64,000 bases of DNA, from assembly GCF_039523615.1 (NCBI RefSeq), contig NZ_BAAAFQ010000007.1, positions 186,001 through 250,000 on the forward strand, written 5' to 3'. Of the stretch, positions 16,923 through 25,567 are shown in pieces. Both the position numbers and the translations under genes were made by a program. The stretch comes from Psychrosphaera haliotis. Its GTDB lineage: Bacteria > Pseudomonadota > Gammaproteobacteria > Enterobacterales > Alteromonadaceae. Each line of letters starts with the position of its first letter. Positions within the stretch are counted from its first letter, which is position 1. Below the pieces are notes generated by a model, which was not told the origin of the DNA, did not search any database, and saw only the letters and a list, made by a program, of their open reading frames with translations.

Positions 16923-19187
16923 ATGAGCAATGATGTCGACCCAAATCAGGTTTTAAAATCAGGTAGTTACCGAGCACTAAAGGTAGTTATCTTTATTCTT
17001 GTGTGTTTGGCATTTTACACTTTGTATATGGATGCCTGGGTACAAAAACGCATGTCAGGGCAAAAGTGGGACACCCCGGTTCAGGTATTCGCTAGACCGT
17101 TGTCTTTGTATAACCATAAATTTTTACCTAAACAAGAGCTAGTGGATGAGCTTAAGTTACTAGGATACAAATCTACATCTGTTGTTTCAGAGCCAGGTCA
17201 GTACAGTATCAACCAGTCTTTTGTTGAGGTGTATCGTCGAAGTTACATTGGTTTTGATGGCTTGGTTTCTCCTCAAAAGTTACGTATTGGTTTTAACAAT
17301 AATCGAATTGCCGCATTACAAATATTAGTGGAGCAACAGTGGCAAGCGGAATCACTTGCGTATGTTGAACCTTTGTTAATATCTAGACAGGCAACCGAAA
17401 GTAAAGAAGATAGAGAGATACTGGATTTATCAACTATTCCTGAGTGGATGATTGACGCTTTGTTAGTGGTTGAAGACAAGAATTTTTATCATCATCACGG
17501 TGTTGCACCGTTAGCTATTGTAAGAGCCTTATTTGCTAATATTGCTGCTGGCCGAAAGGTTCAAGGCGGCAGTACTATTACCCAGCAGTTAGCAAAAAAC
17601 TTGTTGCTCAATGACAACCGCAAGTCCTATTTTAGAAAATTTAAAGAAGCCATCATTGCACTCATATTGGACTACCGATATAGCAAAGATGCCATATTAG
17701 AAGCTTATTTTAATGAGATATATTTAGGTCAGAATGCCAGTCGTGGTGTGCATGGTTTTGCGCTCGCGAGTAAATTCTATTTTAACCAGCGATTAGCTGA
17801 TCTGACGCCAGGTCAGTTTTCTATGCTGGTGGCAATTGTAAAAGGGCCTTCCTACTACAACCCGATTCGCCATCCTGAACGTGTTCAAGAGCGTCGTGAT
17901 CTGGTTTTGCAGCTTATGGTTTCTTCTAATGTGATTAGCCGTGCTGATTACCAGCAGTATGTAGATCAGCCAATTAAGCTATCGGTTAACAAAGCAAAAC
18001 ATCGGGCTCGTTTTCCATCCTATTTGCAGCAAGTAGACAGGGAGCTGAAACAACTGGACGTGGTTGCGCCTCTTAACAGTGGCTTGATGGTTTTTACTGG
18101 ATTAGACCCGTTATTGCAGTCTCGTTACGAATCATTGTTTTCAAAGAGTATCGCTAAATTAGAATCTGGTTATAAACAAAAAGACTTAAATGGTGCAGTA
18201 GTTTCTCTTAGTCTAGAAAATGGCACTATTTCAGCCTTGATTGGTGATAAAAACAATGCCTCTGGTGGATTTAATCGAGCTTTAGATACACAAAGAAACA
18301 TAGGCTCGTTAGTTAAGCCTGCGGTATACCTTACGGCACTAAATGAACCTGACTATCATTTGGGAAGTCTTTTGCCAGATAAAAAAATATCAATGAAAAG
18401 TAACCAAGGAAAGCTTTGGGAGCCCACTAATTACGATAAAAAATTGCGCGGCGAAGTCTTGTTATTTGATGCTTTGAGTCAATCGTTAAACCTACCTACG
18501 GTTCATTTGGGTATGGACGTAGGCTTAAACTCGGTTATATCGACACTTAGAAAGATGGGTGTTGAGCAACAAATAAATAAATATCCATCGCTACTACTTG
18601 GTGCTTTACCTATGTCGCCTTTACAAGTTGCCGAAACCTTTCAGCCCATTGCTAATTTTGGGCAAAAGTTCCCTGTTAGGGCCATTACCCATGTAACCGA
18701 CAACAATGGCATTCGGTTACTTACTCAAAATGAAGATAGCCAAATCATATTTGATTACGCCACAAGTTATGAATTGGCCTATGCGCTCACTCAAGTGACT
18801 AAAATAGGCACTGCAAAAAGGCTAGCAACTGAGCATAAAGGCATCCAGTTTGGTGGCAAAACAGGCACCACTGACGATTTACGAGACAGCTGGTTTGTAG
18901 GTTTTGATCAGAATAAGGTAACTAGTGTTTGGGTCGGCAAAGATGACAACTCACCTATAAACCTTACAGGCAGTCAGGGCGCTTTGTTTATATTTAGTCA
19001 ATTGCAAAGTGCTCGAAAAGCAGAGTCGGTGAACAAACCAAAACCAAATAATGTGGAATTTAGATTTATAGAGAAAGAGACAGGACAAATATTATCTGAT
19101 GAATGCGGTGAGAATGTCAGTTTGCCAGTTCGGGTAGATAAAATTACAAAAATTAAAGACTGCCCATCGCTTTTTGACTGGCTTTAA
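16923..19187 (+). CDS. mrcB: Penicillin-binding protein 1b
   Basis: Bifunctional peptidoglycan glycosyltransferase and transpeptidase, 754 aa. There is a single N-terminal membrane anchor (about residues 19-40), a UB2H-like region after it, a GT51 domain with VEDKNFYHHHGV and GGSTITQQLAKNLLL, and a transpeptidase domain with the catalytic Ser in GSLVKP, SQSLN and KTGTT. The cytoplasmic tail is short compared with E. coli PBP1b. The DDSW-type C-terminal end and VWVGKDDN place it in the PBP1b branch. It normally depends on the outer-membrane activator LpoB, which is not in the window. Confidence 0.95.
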   Translation: MSNDVDPNQVLKSGSYRALKVVIFILVCLAFYTLYMDAWVQKRMSGQKWDTPVQVFARPLSLYNHKFLPKQELVDELKLLGYKSTSVVSEPGQYSINQSFVEVYRRSYIGFDGLVSPQKLRIGFNNNRIAALQILVEQQWQAESLAYVEPLLISRQATESKEDREILDLSTIPEWMIDALLVVEDKNFYHHHGVAPLAIVRALFANIAAGRKVQGGSTITQQLAKNLLLNDNRKSYFRKFKEAIIALILDYRYSKDAILEAYFNEIYLGQNASRGVHGFALASKFYFNQRLADLTPGQFSMLVAIVKGPSYYNPIRHPERVQERRDLVLQLMVSSNVISRADYQQYVDQPIKLSVNKAKHRARFPSYLQQVDRELKQLDVVAPLNSGLMVFTGLDPLLQSRYESLFSKSIAKLESGYKQKDLNGAVVSLSLENGTISALIGDKNNASGGFNRALDTQRNIGSLVKPAVYLTALNEPDYHLGSLLPDKKISMKSNQGKLWEPTNYDKKLRGEVLLFDALSQSLNLPTVHLGMDVGLNSVISTLRKMGVEQQINKYPSLLLGALPMSPLQVAETFQPIANFGQKFPVRAITHVTDNNGIRLLTQNEDSQIIFDYATSYELAYALTQVTKIGTAKRLATEHKGIQFGGKTGTTDDLRDSWFVGFDQNKVTSVWVGKDDNSPINLTGSQGALFIFSQLQSARKAESVNKPKPNNVEFRFIEKETGQILSDECGENVSLPVRVDKITKIKDCPSLFDWL

Positions 19188-19265
19188 ACGCTGAAAACCT
19201 AAGCCTTAAAGTTTCTAAACAAATAGTCAGAATTCCAATGCAAAAGGTCAATGAACAGGCACAAA

Positions 19266-19288
19266 AAAAGCCACGTTTGGTGGCTTTT
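19266..19288. terminator. Bidirectional terminator between mrcB and hemL
   Basis: A 9-bp stem AAAAGCCAC/GTGGCTTTT with a 5-nt loop lies between the convergent mrcB and hemL genes. A and T runs flank both sides, so it can stop transcription from either direction. Confidence 0.8.
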
Positions 19289-19341
19289 AAACACGATTTT
19301 TATCCCGGACTATAAGTCCCGACTTCAACAGTCGCCAATAA

Positions 19342-20634
19342 TTAATTCGCTTTTGCTAATTCCGCAAATGCTTCACCAATTACTTCAATGGTTTTGTCTA
19401 ACATTGGACGATCATGCTTAATAGATACAAATCCAGCTTCAAACGCTGATGGTGCTAAGTAAACACCACGGTCTAAACAAAGGTGGAAGAACTGTTTGAA
19501 TCGCTCACCGTCACATTCGCAAACTTGAGCAAACGTGGTTACTTTAGATGCTTCCGTGAAGAAAATACCAAACATGCCGCCCGCTTGTGCCGTTGCAACA
19601 GGAATACCGTGCTTAGCAGCTTGTGCTTCAACACCTTCTAATAAATAGGCAGTTTGTGCAGTTAGCTGCTCGTGAAAACCATCTTTTTCAAGTTCAGCAA
19701 GTGCCGCTAGACCAGCAGCCATAGCCACAGGGTTACCAGATAAAGTACCTGCTTGATAAACAGGACCGTCTGGCGCTAGGTGTGCCATCACTTCTTTTTT
19801 ACCGCCAAAAGCACCAACAGGCATGCCGCCGCCAATAACTTTACCTAACGTTGTTAAGTCAGGTTCTACATTATATAGCCCTTGTGCGCTGCCTTTATGG
19901 ACACGGAACCCCGTCATTACTTCATCAAAGATAAGTACCGCATTGTATTCATCACAAATCTCACGCAGACCTTCTAAAAAACCAGCTACAGGAGGAATAC
20001 AGTTCATGTTGCCTGCTACAGGCTCAACAATAATACAGGCGATGTCGTCGCTGTGCTGCTTACAAATTTCTCTAACTGAATCTAAGTTATTAAACTCTGC
20101 TGTTAAAGTGTGTGCTGCAACGTCAGCAGGAATGCCTGGAGAGCTTGGTACGCCCATCGTTAATAAACCAGAACCAGCTTTTACTAAAAGCGAGTCTGCA
20201 TGACCATGGTAACAGCCTTCAAATTTAAGAAGCTTGTTTTTACCTGTGTACCCACGTGCTAAACGAATGGCACTCATGGTTGCTTCAGTACCTGAATTCA
20301 CCATTCGAACTTTTTCTATAGAAGGCAAAAACTCAGTGATTTTTTCCGCCATGGTAACTTCAATTTCAGTAGGGGCACCAAAACTTAAGCCATTTTCAAC
20401 GGCGGCAATTACAGCATTTTTAATAGCTGGGTGGTTGTGGCCTAAAATCATAGGTCCCCAAGAGCCAACATAATCGATATAAGCTTTGCCATCGACATCA
20501 TAAGCAATAGCGCCATCGGCTTTTTCGAAAAAGATTGGAGTGCCGCCAACGCCATTAAACGCGCGCACTGGAGAATTTACACCGCCAGGGATGTGCTGTT
20601 TAGCTTGTGCAAAAAGATCTGCTGATTTAGTCAT
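19342..20634 (-). CDS. hemL: Glutamate-1-semialdehyde 2,1-aminomutase
   Basis: Converts glutamate-1-semialdehyde to 5-aminolevulinate in the C5 pathway to heme. The 430-aa protein shows the class III aminotransferase features: GGVNSPVRAF, GSWGPMILGHNHP, MVNSGTEATMSAIRLARG, CYHGHADSLL, FDEVMTGFR and the PLP-lysine segment TLGKVIGGGMPVGAFGG. An AGGTAA ribosome-binding site precedes the ATG. It lies 24 nt downstream of pyrB on the same strand, and hemJ, another heme gene, lies just beyond pyrB. Confidence 0.97.
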   Translation of the reverse strand: MTKSADLFAQAKQHIPGGVNSPVRAFNGVGGTPIFFEKADGAIAYDVDGKAYIDYVGSWGPMILGHNHPAIKNAVIAAVENGLSFGAPTEIEVTMAEKITEFLPSIEKVRMVNSGTEATMSAIRLARGYTGKNKLLKFEGCYHGHADSLLVKAGSGLLTMGVPSSPGIPADVAAHTLTAEFNNLDSVREICKQHSDDIACIIVEPVAGNMNCIPPVAGFLEGLREICDEYNAVLIFDEVMTGFRVHKGSAQGLYNVEPDLTTLGKVIGGGMPVGAFGGKKEVMAHLAPDGPVYQAGTLSGNPVAMAAGLAALAELEKDGFHEQLTAQTAYLLEGVEAQAAKHGIPVATAQAGGMFGIFFTEASKVTTFAQVCECDGERFKQFFHLCLDRGVYLAPSAFEAGFVSIKHDRPMLDKTIEVIGEAFAELAKAN

Positions 20635-20658
20635 AAAACGTTTATTACCTATTTAAAA

Positions 20659-21663
20659 TTATTTTGAGCTTACCCAAGGAACATCACACTGAAATTTATC
20701 GACCTTGTCGGCTACTCCAAGCGTTAGTGCAAATAATGCCATTCTAATTAGAACGCCATTGTCTGCTTGGCGAAATATAGCCAAGTTTGGATTTTGGTTT
20801 AAATCGTTGTCGAGTTCATTCGCATCAGAGCGAGAGTCTCTTGGCAGTGGGTGCATGATTACCGTATTTGACTTACAATATTTTGTATAAATATCGCTAT
20901 TCAAACGGAACTGACCACGGTATTTATTGGCTTCATCTTGGCTATCAAATCGCTCTTCCTGTATGCGAGTTTGGTAAACAATATCAGCACCAATATTATT
21001 TTCCATTTTGTCACTTATGGTGACCTTATGGCCCGCATTTTCTAGCGTATCAATAACGTAAGATGGCATTGATAACTCGTTTGGAGAAACCAAACTAATA
21101 TGCATATTTTTATATAGCGCGAGCAACTTCGACAAAGAATGTACGGTTCTGCCATTTTTAAGATCACCCACCATTGCGATGTGCATGCCATCCACTTTTT
21201 GATCAAAAGCGGCGAGCTCTTTTTGAATGGTGAATAAATCTAACAATGCTTGTGTTGGGTGTTCATTAGCGCCGTCGCCGCCATTAATAACAGGCACTCG
21301 ACTACCTTCGGCAAACTCTGCTACAGATCCGGCTTGCGGGTGACGCATGGCAATCACGTCGCTGTAACTGCTAATGACTCGAGCTGTATCGTAAAGTGAT
21401 TCTCCTTTGGCCAACGCTGATGTTTGCATGCCAGTGGTCTCTCTAACTTCGCCACCAAGTAGGTTAAACGCGCAACCAAAGCTCACTCTCGTACGAGTCG
21501 AAGGTTCAAAAAAGAGGTTTCCTAAAATTGCACCATCTAATACTTTAGTTCTCAACTGGCGCTTTGCGTAAGGCTCCATTCGGCTAGCAATATCAAAGAT
21601 ATTTTGTAAATCGTCACGATTAAATTGATTAACTGAAAGTATGTGTTGCCCAGTAAAGTTCAT
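20659..21663 (-). CDS. pyrB: Aspartate carbamoyltransferase, catalytic chain
   Basis: Catalyses carbamoyl phosphate plus aspartate to N-carbamoylaspartate, the first committed step of pyrimidine synthesis. The 334-aa sequence carries FFEPSTRTRVSF (carbamoyl phosphate site), HPTQALLDLF, VGDLKNGRTVHSL and MHPLPR. It is slightly longer than E. coli PyrB (311), typical of the Alteromonadales form. No pyrI regulatory-chain gene is adjacent; hemL follows directly. A probable promoter lies upstream, at the 3' end of the preceding hemJ gene. Confidence 0.95.
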   Translation of the reverse strand: MNFTGQHILSVNQFNRDDLQNIFDIASRMEPYAKRQLRTKVLDGAILGNLFFEPSTRTRVSFGCAFNLLGGEVRETTGMQTSALAKGESLYDTARVISSYSDVIAMRHPQAGSVAEFAEGSRVPVINGGDGANEHPTQALLDLFTIQKELAAFDQKVDGMHIAMVGDLKNGRTVHSLSKLLALYKNMHISLVSPNELSMPSYVIDTLENAGHKVTISDKMENNIGADIVYQTRIQEERFDSQDEANKYRGQFRLNSDIYTKYCKSNTVIMHPLPRDSRSDANELDNDLNQNPNLAIFRQADNGVLIRMALFALTLGVADKVDKFQCDVPWVSSK

Positions 21664-21708
21664 CAGCTTAGTAGCCTATTTAAAAGAGTGGAACATGGTT
21701 GGAAGGCA

Positions 21709-21738
21709 ATTTTAGCAGACCAACCCAGACTTCGACAA
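21709..21738 (-). promoter_or_regulatory. Probable pyrB promoter with inverted repeat
   Basis: On the minus strand TTGTCG (21733-21738) and TAAAAT (21709-21714) are 18 nt apart. A GGTTGG/CCAACC inverted repeat brackets the -10 box. The site abuts the hemJ stop codon. It suggests that pyrB-hemL can be transcribed separately from clcA-hemJ. Confidence 0.5.
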
Positions 21739-22251
21739 TTAGAAAGGCTTAACAATCGCTAAGATAATAATTGCCAATAAAATTAATACAGGTACTTCAT
21801 TAAAAATACGGAAAAAGCGAGCGGACTTATCATTTTTATTATCTTTAAAGCGCTTCAGTAAAACAAAACAATAACCATGATAGATATATAAAAATGCCAC
21901 TAACAACAATTTTGCATGTAACCAGTGGCTCACCCTAAACCAGTCCATGCCGTAGCTATGGATGAGTAACAATCCAAATATTAAAGTGAAAATTGCGAAG
22001 GGCGTAACAAAATACAGTAATCGACGCTCCATCACTTTTAGGGTTTCAGATGTGTGGTCAATAGACTCGGTTGTTATCGTTTTTTGGTTAACCTCAGTCT
22101 GTTCTTTAGAACCGTTTTCGATTTTATCGTCAGGGTCTGAAGTAGCTTCATTTTCCGCATGGTAAACAAATAGGCGAGGCAAATAAAAAATACCAGCAAA
22201 CCAAGCCACCATAAAAAACACGTGAAAAGCTTTATACCAAAGTATGATCAT
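21739..22251 (-). CDS. hemJ: HemJ-type protoporphyrinogen oxidase with an acidic insertion
   Basis: An integral membrane protein of the HemJ (UPF0093) family, which oxidises protoporphyrinogen IX in the heme pathway. The N-terminal WYKAFHVFFMVAWFAG contains the conserved His10 implicated in heme binding, followed by IFYLPRLFVYH, MERRLLYFVTPFAI, WLHAKLLLV, YHGY and the C-terminal FFRIFNEVPVLILL...VKPF block. At 170 aa it is longer than the usual 140-150 because residues 32-71 form a polar, acidic loop between helices 1 and 2. It starts inside the end of clcA (4-nt overlap) and lies near hemL. Confidence 0.85.
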   Translation of the reverse strand: MIILWYKAFHVFFMVAWFAGIFYLPRLFVYHAENEATSDPDDKIENGSKEQTEVNQKTITTESIDHTSETLKVMERRLLYFVTPFAIFTLIFGLLLIHSYGMDWFRVSHWLHAKLLLVAFLYIYHGYCFVLLKRFKDNKNDKSARFFRIFNEVPVLILLAIIILAIVKPF

Positions 22252-23939
22252 AACAAGGCGTTCCTATTCATTAGTATTGTGCGTAATTGTTCCCACGTGA
22301 CGATGCCAACAATTTTTTCACCGCTGGTGCTGGTAATTAATGTCGCGCCGTCACGTTGATCTTTAATAAGTTCCCAAACGTGCGCTAGAGTTGAACGTGT
22401 ATCCATTGTCAGTAACGGCGTGTATTTAACTTTGTCATTATTACGTGAGTAGCTGGTATCAAATTCTGCCAAAGAGTAATCAACGCCAAGGTCATGTTTC
22501 ATAGCAACGATAAGCCACTGCGATTCATGCTTGTCGTTTAAGTGGAAACGGACATCCTGCTCAGTCACATAATTGATGAGTTTTAAATTAGTGTCCATTT
22601 CTGCCAATACACCAATTTTCTCTAATACGGTGGTTGCTGGCGGTGTTTGATACATCAGGCCTTGGAAATCAAGTTGCTGTAAGAAAATAGAGCGGTTTTT
22701 TAACCCTTGAGAACTGGTGATATACGCACTGGCAATAACAATAATAGCGGGCGTTATGGCAGCTGGATTATTGGTTAATTCAACCACAGCTACTAAGGCT
22801 GCTAACGGTGCATGTAAACTTGCAGCCATTAAACCAGACATGCCTAATACGGCGTAGGTCCCCATAAAATGAATGCTAGGATCGATAAGCATGACCAAGT
22901 TGGCAACAATTAAACCAATCAAAACACCTAACCCAAAAACTGGGCCTATGATGCCGCCAGGAATACCTAAACCTATTGCTACAAGCGTTAAAAATAGCTT
23001 TGAAACAAGCAGGATTACAAGTAGCTCTATATTAGTAGGGGAGATCATTGCCTGATTTATTGCGCTTGTACCGTCACCTAAGGCCTCAGGCACAAAATAA
23101 CCGACAATAGCTGTTAAAACACCGGCTAATAAAAGACGTGGAAACATGTTCACATATCGGAAGGTTCGAATGATACGCATTAAGTTGGTATTAAAAATAT
23201 ATGCGCTGACGCCTAAAATAATGCCCAGCAATATCAGCCAAGGGTAGTGGCTACCTGGCAATGTAAATACACTAAGCTGTGCAAATTCAATGTGCTGGCC
23301 AAAAACGGCTTGAGTGATTATAGAACCTGCTGAGGAAGCCAACATCACTGGAATAAAAATGTGTATTTTATATTCCCGCAATACTACTTCCATAACAAAT
23401 ATAACCGCAGCTAAAGGAGTGTTAAACGACGCTGAAATACCGGCAGCTATACCACAGGCTGTTAATGTACGAACTGCGTTATGTGGAAGCCGAAGCCATC
23501 TTCCAAAATAACTCGCACCACTAGCACCAATATGAACGGAAGGGCCTTCTCGTCCAACAGAAAAACCACTGGCGAGCGCTAAAATACCACCTACAAATTG
23601 ATTGGCTGTATTCCAAAAAGGCATGTTGCCATAATGAGCTTTGATTCGGTGGAGAACAAAAGGGATGCCGAGTCTGTAGTGCTTGTAGCCAGTAATATCT
23701 GCGAAGATAGCAATTAAAATGGCTGCAAAAATAGGTAAAGTAGGTAGTAAATAATCTAGGATGCTATCGAAAGGGCCGCCGGCTGAAAATGTCTCTTGAA
23801 TAAATTCAATTGCTAGGCGAAAAACAACAATCAATAATGCCGCAGCGATACCGCCAAGCAGGCCTAGAATACTAAGCTGTATACTTGTTTGAGGTATTGC
23901 TAATCGTTTGCGCAAAGCATAAAGACTGTTAGATAGCAT
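22248..23939 (-). CDS. ClC-family chloride channel/transporter with CBS-like tail
   Basis: This 563-aa membrane protein has the ClC core at about residues 20-420 and a C-terminal CBS-like region. GREGPSVHIGAS holds the gating glutamate (Glu131). Other pore positions differ from E. coli ClcA: the GSGIP motif is YRLGIP (Leu90 for the central Ser), FIIEEM is FVMEVV so the internal proton glutamate is Val185, GIFAP is GIIGP, and the pore Tyr region reads RSIF. In characterised family members, Val at the internal-Glu position is typical of channels. It overlaps hemJ by 4 nt and is divergent from a DUF6776 gene. The neighbourhood hemL-clcA-erpA is conserved in Enterobacteria. Confidence 0.88.
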   Translation of the reverse strand: MLSNSLYALRKRLAIPQTSIQLSILGLLGGIAAALLIVVFRLAIEFIQETFSAGGPFDSILDYLLPTLPIFAAILIAIFADITGYKHYRLGIPFVLHRIKAHYGNMPFWNTANQFVGGILALASGFSVGREGPSVHIGASGASYFGRWLRLPHNAVRTLTACGIAAGISASFNTPLAAVIFVMEVVLREYKIHIFIPVMLASSAGSIITQAVFGQHIEFAQLSVFTLPGSHYPWLILLGIILGVSAYIFNTNLMRIIRTFRYVNMFPRLLLAGVLTAIVGYFVPEALGDGTSAINQAMISPTNIELLVILLVSKLFLTLVAIGLGIPGGIIGPVFGLGVLIGLIVANLVMLIDPSIHFMGTYAVLGMSGLMAASLHAPLAALVAVVELTNNPAAITPAIIVIASAYITSSQGLKNRSIFLQQLDFQGLMYQTPPATTVLEKIGVLAEMDTNLKLINYVTEQDVRFHLNDKHESQWLIVAMKHDLGVDYSLAEFDTSYSRNNDKVKYTPLLTMDTRSTLAHVWELIKDQRDGATLITSTSGEKIVGIVTWEQLRTILMNRNALL

Positions 23940-24084
23940 CTATGTTCCGGTATATTCTAAAAATACAGTGGTTACCTTCTTGGGTAACAAACCTTATAAT
24001 GATGATTATAGTTAAACACAACTAGTCAAACTAAGGTCGCAAAGTGTACCATAAACCAATGACATATAATAAAAATTATCCAAT

Positions 24085-24795
24085 ATGAATGAGTGGCTCA
24101 GTTTTAATGGCCTAAAACAAAAATTAGGTCGATTTAGATTTTTAATGTTACTGATATTTGTACTGTCACTAACAGCATATATCAGCTACCAGATAGGTGG
24201 TAGTGTAAATCACTGGCAAAAGCAGCGATTAGTTAAACAGCAATCTCGGCTTGAAAGTTTGTATCAAGAAATTGATCAGCACGTAAGAAAAAACAACTAT
24301 TTAACGGTTGAGTTGCAAGTTGAAAAAAAGGCATCAAAACAAACTCAAGAAGAGTTAGTGATGTTAAGAGAAGAGCTGTTTCAATTGCGTAAAGAGCTTA
24401 GCTTTTATCAAAAGGTATTGGCGCCAGAGCTAGTTGCCGACGGCTTGGCCATTGAGCAATTTAATATCGAACAAGATAAAGGCCAGAATCGTTTTAAGTT
24501 TCATTTTGCCGTTGTACAAACCGACAGCAAGAAGCGTAATGCAAAAGGTAATATCAGTTTGAATATTGTTGGGTATGAAAATGGCCAACGTTCAACAATT
24601 GATCTTGATAAGTTAGCAAACTTAACAGCAAAAGATTTACTCTTTAGTTTTCATTACTTTCAATATTTTGAAGGGCAATTTCAGTTACCGGAAGGTTTTA
24701 TGCCTGCTCATATTGAAATTAAAGTAGTGCAACCTAAAACTCGATGGCAACCGTATAAGGCCTTTACTGAAAAGAGGGATTGGCCCGATTTATAG
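24085..24795 (+). CDS. DUF6776-type single-pass membrane protein
   Basis: This 236-aa protein has a short cytoplasmic N terminus, one membrane segment (about residues 19-38), a heptad-rich coiled coil (about 45-115, rich in Lys/Glu/Gln/Leu) and a C-terminal globular domain of mixed beta character. It resembles the uncharacterised DUF6776 family found upstream of erpA in related marine bacteria. It precedes erpA by 69 nt on the same strand. Function is unknown; the architecture suggests a periplasmic scaffold. Confidence 0.75.
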   Translation: MNEWLSFNGLKQKLGRFRFLMLLIFVLSLTAYISYQIGGSVNHWQKQRLVKQQSRLESLYQEIDQHVRKNNYLTVELQVEKKASKQTQEELVMLREELFQLRKELSFYQKVLAPELVADGLAIEQFNIEQDKGQNRFKFHFAVVQTDSKKRNAKGNISLNIVGYENGQRSTIDLDKLANLTAKDLLFSFHYFQYFEGQFQLPEGFMPAHIEIKVVQPKTRWQPYKAFTEKRDWPDL

Positions 24796-24864
24796 GCGCT
24801 GGAATACTTGATTAAATTTGTCAGGTATTAGATAATCGCGCCCCGTTTTTAAGAGGTACTTTTT

Positions 24865-25239
24865 ATGACTAACATTGTAACACCGACTGCAGAATCAACA
24901 GAGACTCCAGAATTGCCAATTCAATTTTCTGATTCGGCTGCGATCAAAGTGAAGCAGTTAGTTGAAGAAGAAGAGAACCCAGCCTTAAAACTAAGAGTTT
25001 ATGTAACGGGTGGTGGTTGTTCAGGTTTCCAATATGGCTTTACGTTTGACGAAGACGTAAACGCAGGCGACATGGAAATTGAAAAACAAGGCGTTTCTAT
25101 GGTGATAGATCCAATGAGCTTACAATATTTAGTTGGCGGCATTGTTGATTACACTGAAGGCCTAGAAGGGTCACGCTTTTTTGTGAACAACCCAAACGCA
25201 ACAACAACCTGTGGTTGTGGAGCAAGTTTCAGCGTTTAG
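24865..25239 (+). CDS. erpA: Iron-sulfur cluster insertion protein ErpA
   Basis: This 124-aa A-type carrier delivers Fe-S clusters to apo-proteins. The three conserved cysteines lie in GGGCSGFQYGF and the C-terminal TTCGCGASF. The longer N terminus and IDPMSLQYLVGG fit ErpA more than IscA. An AAGAGG ribosome-binding site precedes the ATG and a strong terminator follows. Confidence 0.95.
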   Translation: MTNIVTPTAESTETPELPIQFSDSAAIKVKQLVEEEENPALKLRVYVTGGGCSGFQYGFTFDEDVNAGDMEIEKQGVSMVIDPMSLQYLVGGIVDYTEGLEGSRFFVNNPNATTTCGCGASFSV

Positions 25240-25269
25240 TATTCAGTAAGCACTTTAAAAGTGAACGTT

Positions 25270-25300
25270 AAAAAAGGTCGATTATCATCGGCCTTTTTTT
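25270..25300 (+). terminator. Rho-independent terminator of erpA
   Basis: A 12-bp stem AAAAAGGTCGAT/ATCGGCCTTTTT (one G-T pair), a loop of four to five bases and a T run lie about 30 nt after the erpA stop. Confidence 0.85.
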
Positions 25301-25320
25301 GTACTTACGCTAAGAAGTTC

Positions 25321-25391
25321 ATTACACGTAAATTACACGTAAGTAGTTAAGTGCGCACAAGTAGTTAATTGCGGATAAAAATAGTAGTTAA
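25321..25391. repeat. Short tandem and dispersed repeats downstream of erpA
   Basis: ATTACACGTAA occurs twice in exact tandem (25321-25331, 25332-25342). AGTAGTTAA occurs three times (25342, 25360, 25383). A perfect 8-bp palindrome GTGCGCAC lies at 25351-25358. The last copy overlaps the stop codon of the following minus-strand gene. No function is apparent. Confidence 0.7.
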
Positions 25392-25567
25392 TTTAAGTAG
25401 TGATTTAGCCCGTACATCAAACCGAAAAACGCAGCAAGTGCCACTGAGAAAGCGATGATATAGAAAAAGCCTCGCTTTCCTTGCTCGATGCTCCAATTAT
25501 TTATTCTTAAGTACTGCCACCAAATAAGGCTTAGCAACAGCGGTATAATAAAGAAAAACTTAATCAT
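25388..25567 (-). CDS. 59-residue membrane protein coupled to mrcA
   Basis: A small gene just downstream of mrcA, whose stop and this ATG share one base (TAATG), a classic translational coupling. The product begins MIKFFFIIPLLLSLIWW and has two hydrophobic segments (about residues 3-17 and 33-54) separated by a polar stretch with Arg, Glu and Lys. The frame is open to a TAA stop and the position is tight, so I regard it as real. I do not recognise a family. Its link to PBP1a suggests a role in envelope assembly, but that is inference. Confidence 0.65.
   Translation of the reverse strand: MIKFFFIIPLLLSLIWWQYLRINNWSIEQGKRGFFYIIAFSVALAAFFGLMYGLNHYLN

Noticed and set aside
19300..19330. A second terminator hairpin between mrcB and hemL (CGGAC...GTCCC)
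   Set aside because: Only 4 bp pair without mismatches; the hairpin at 19266-19288 explains termination.
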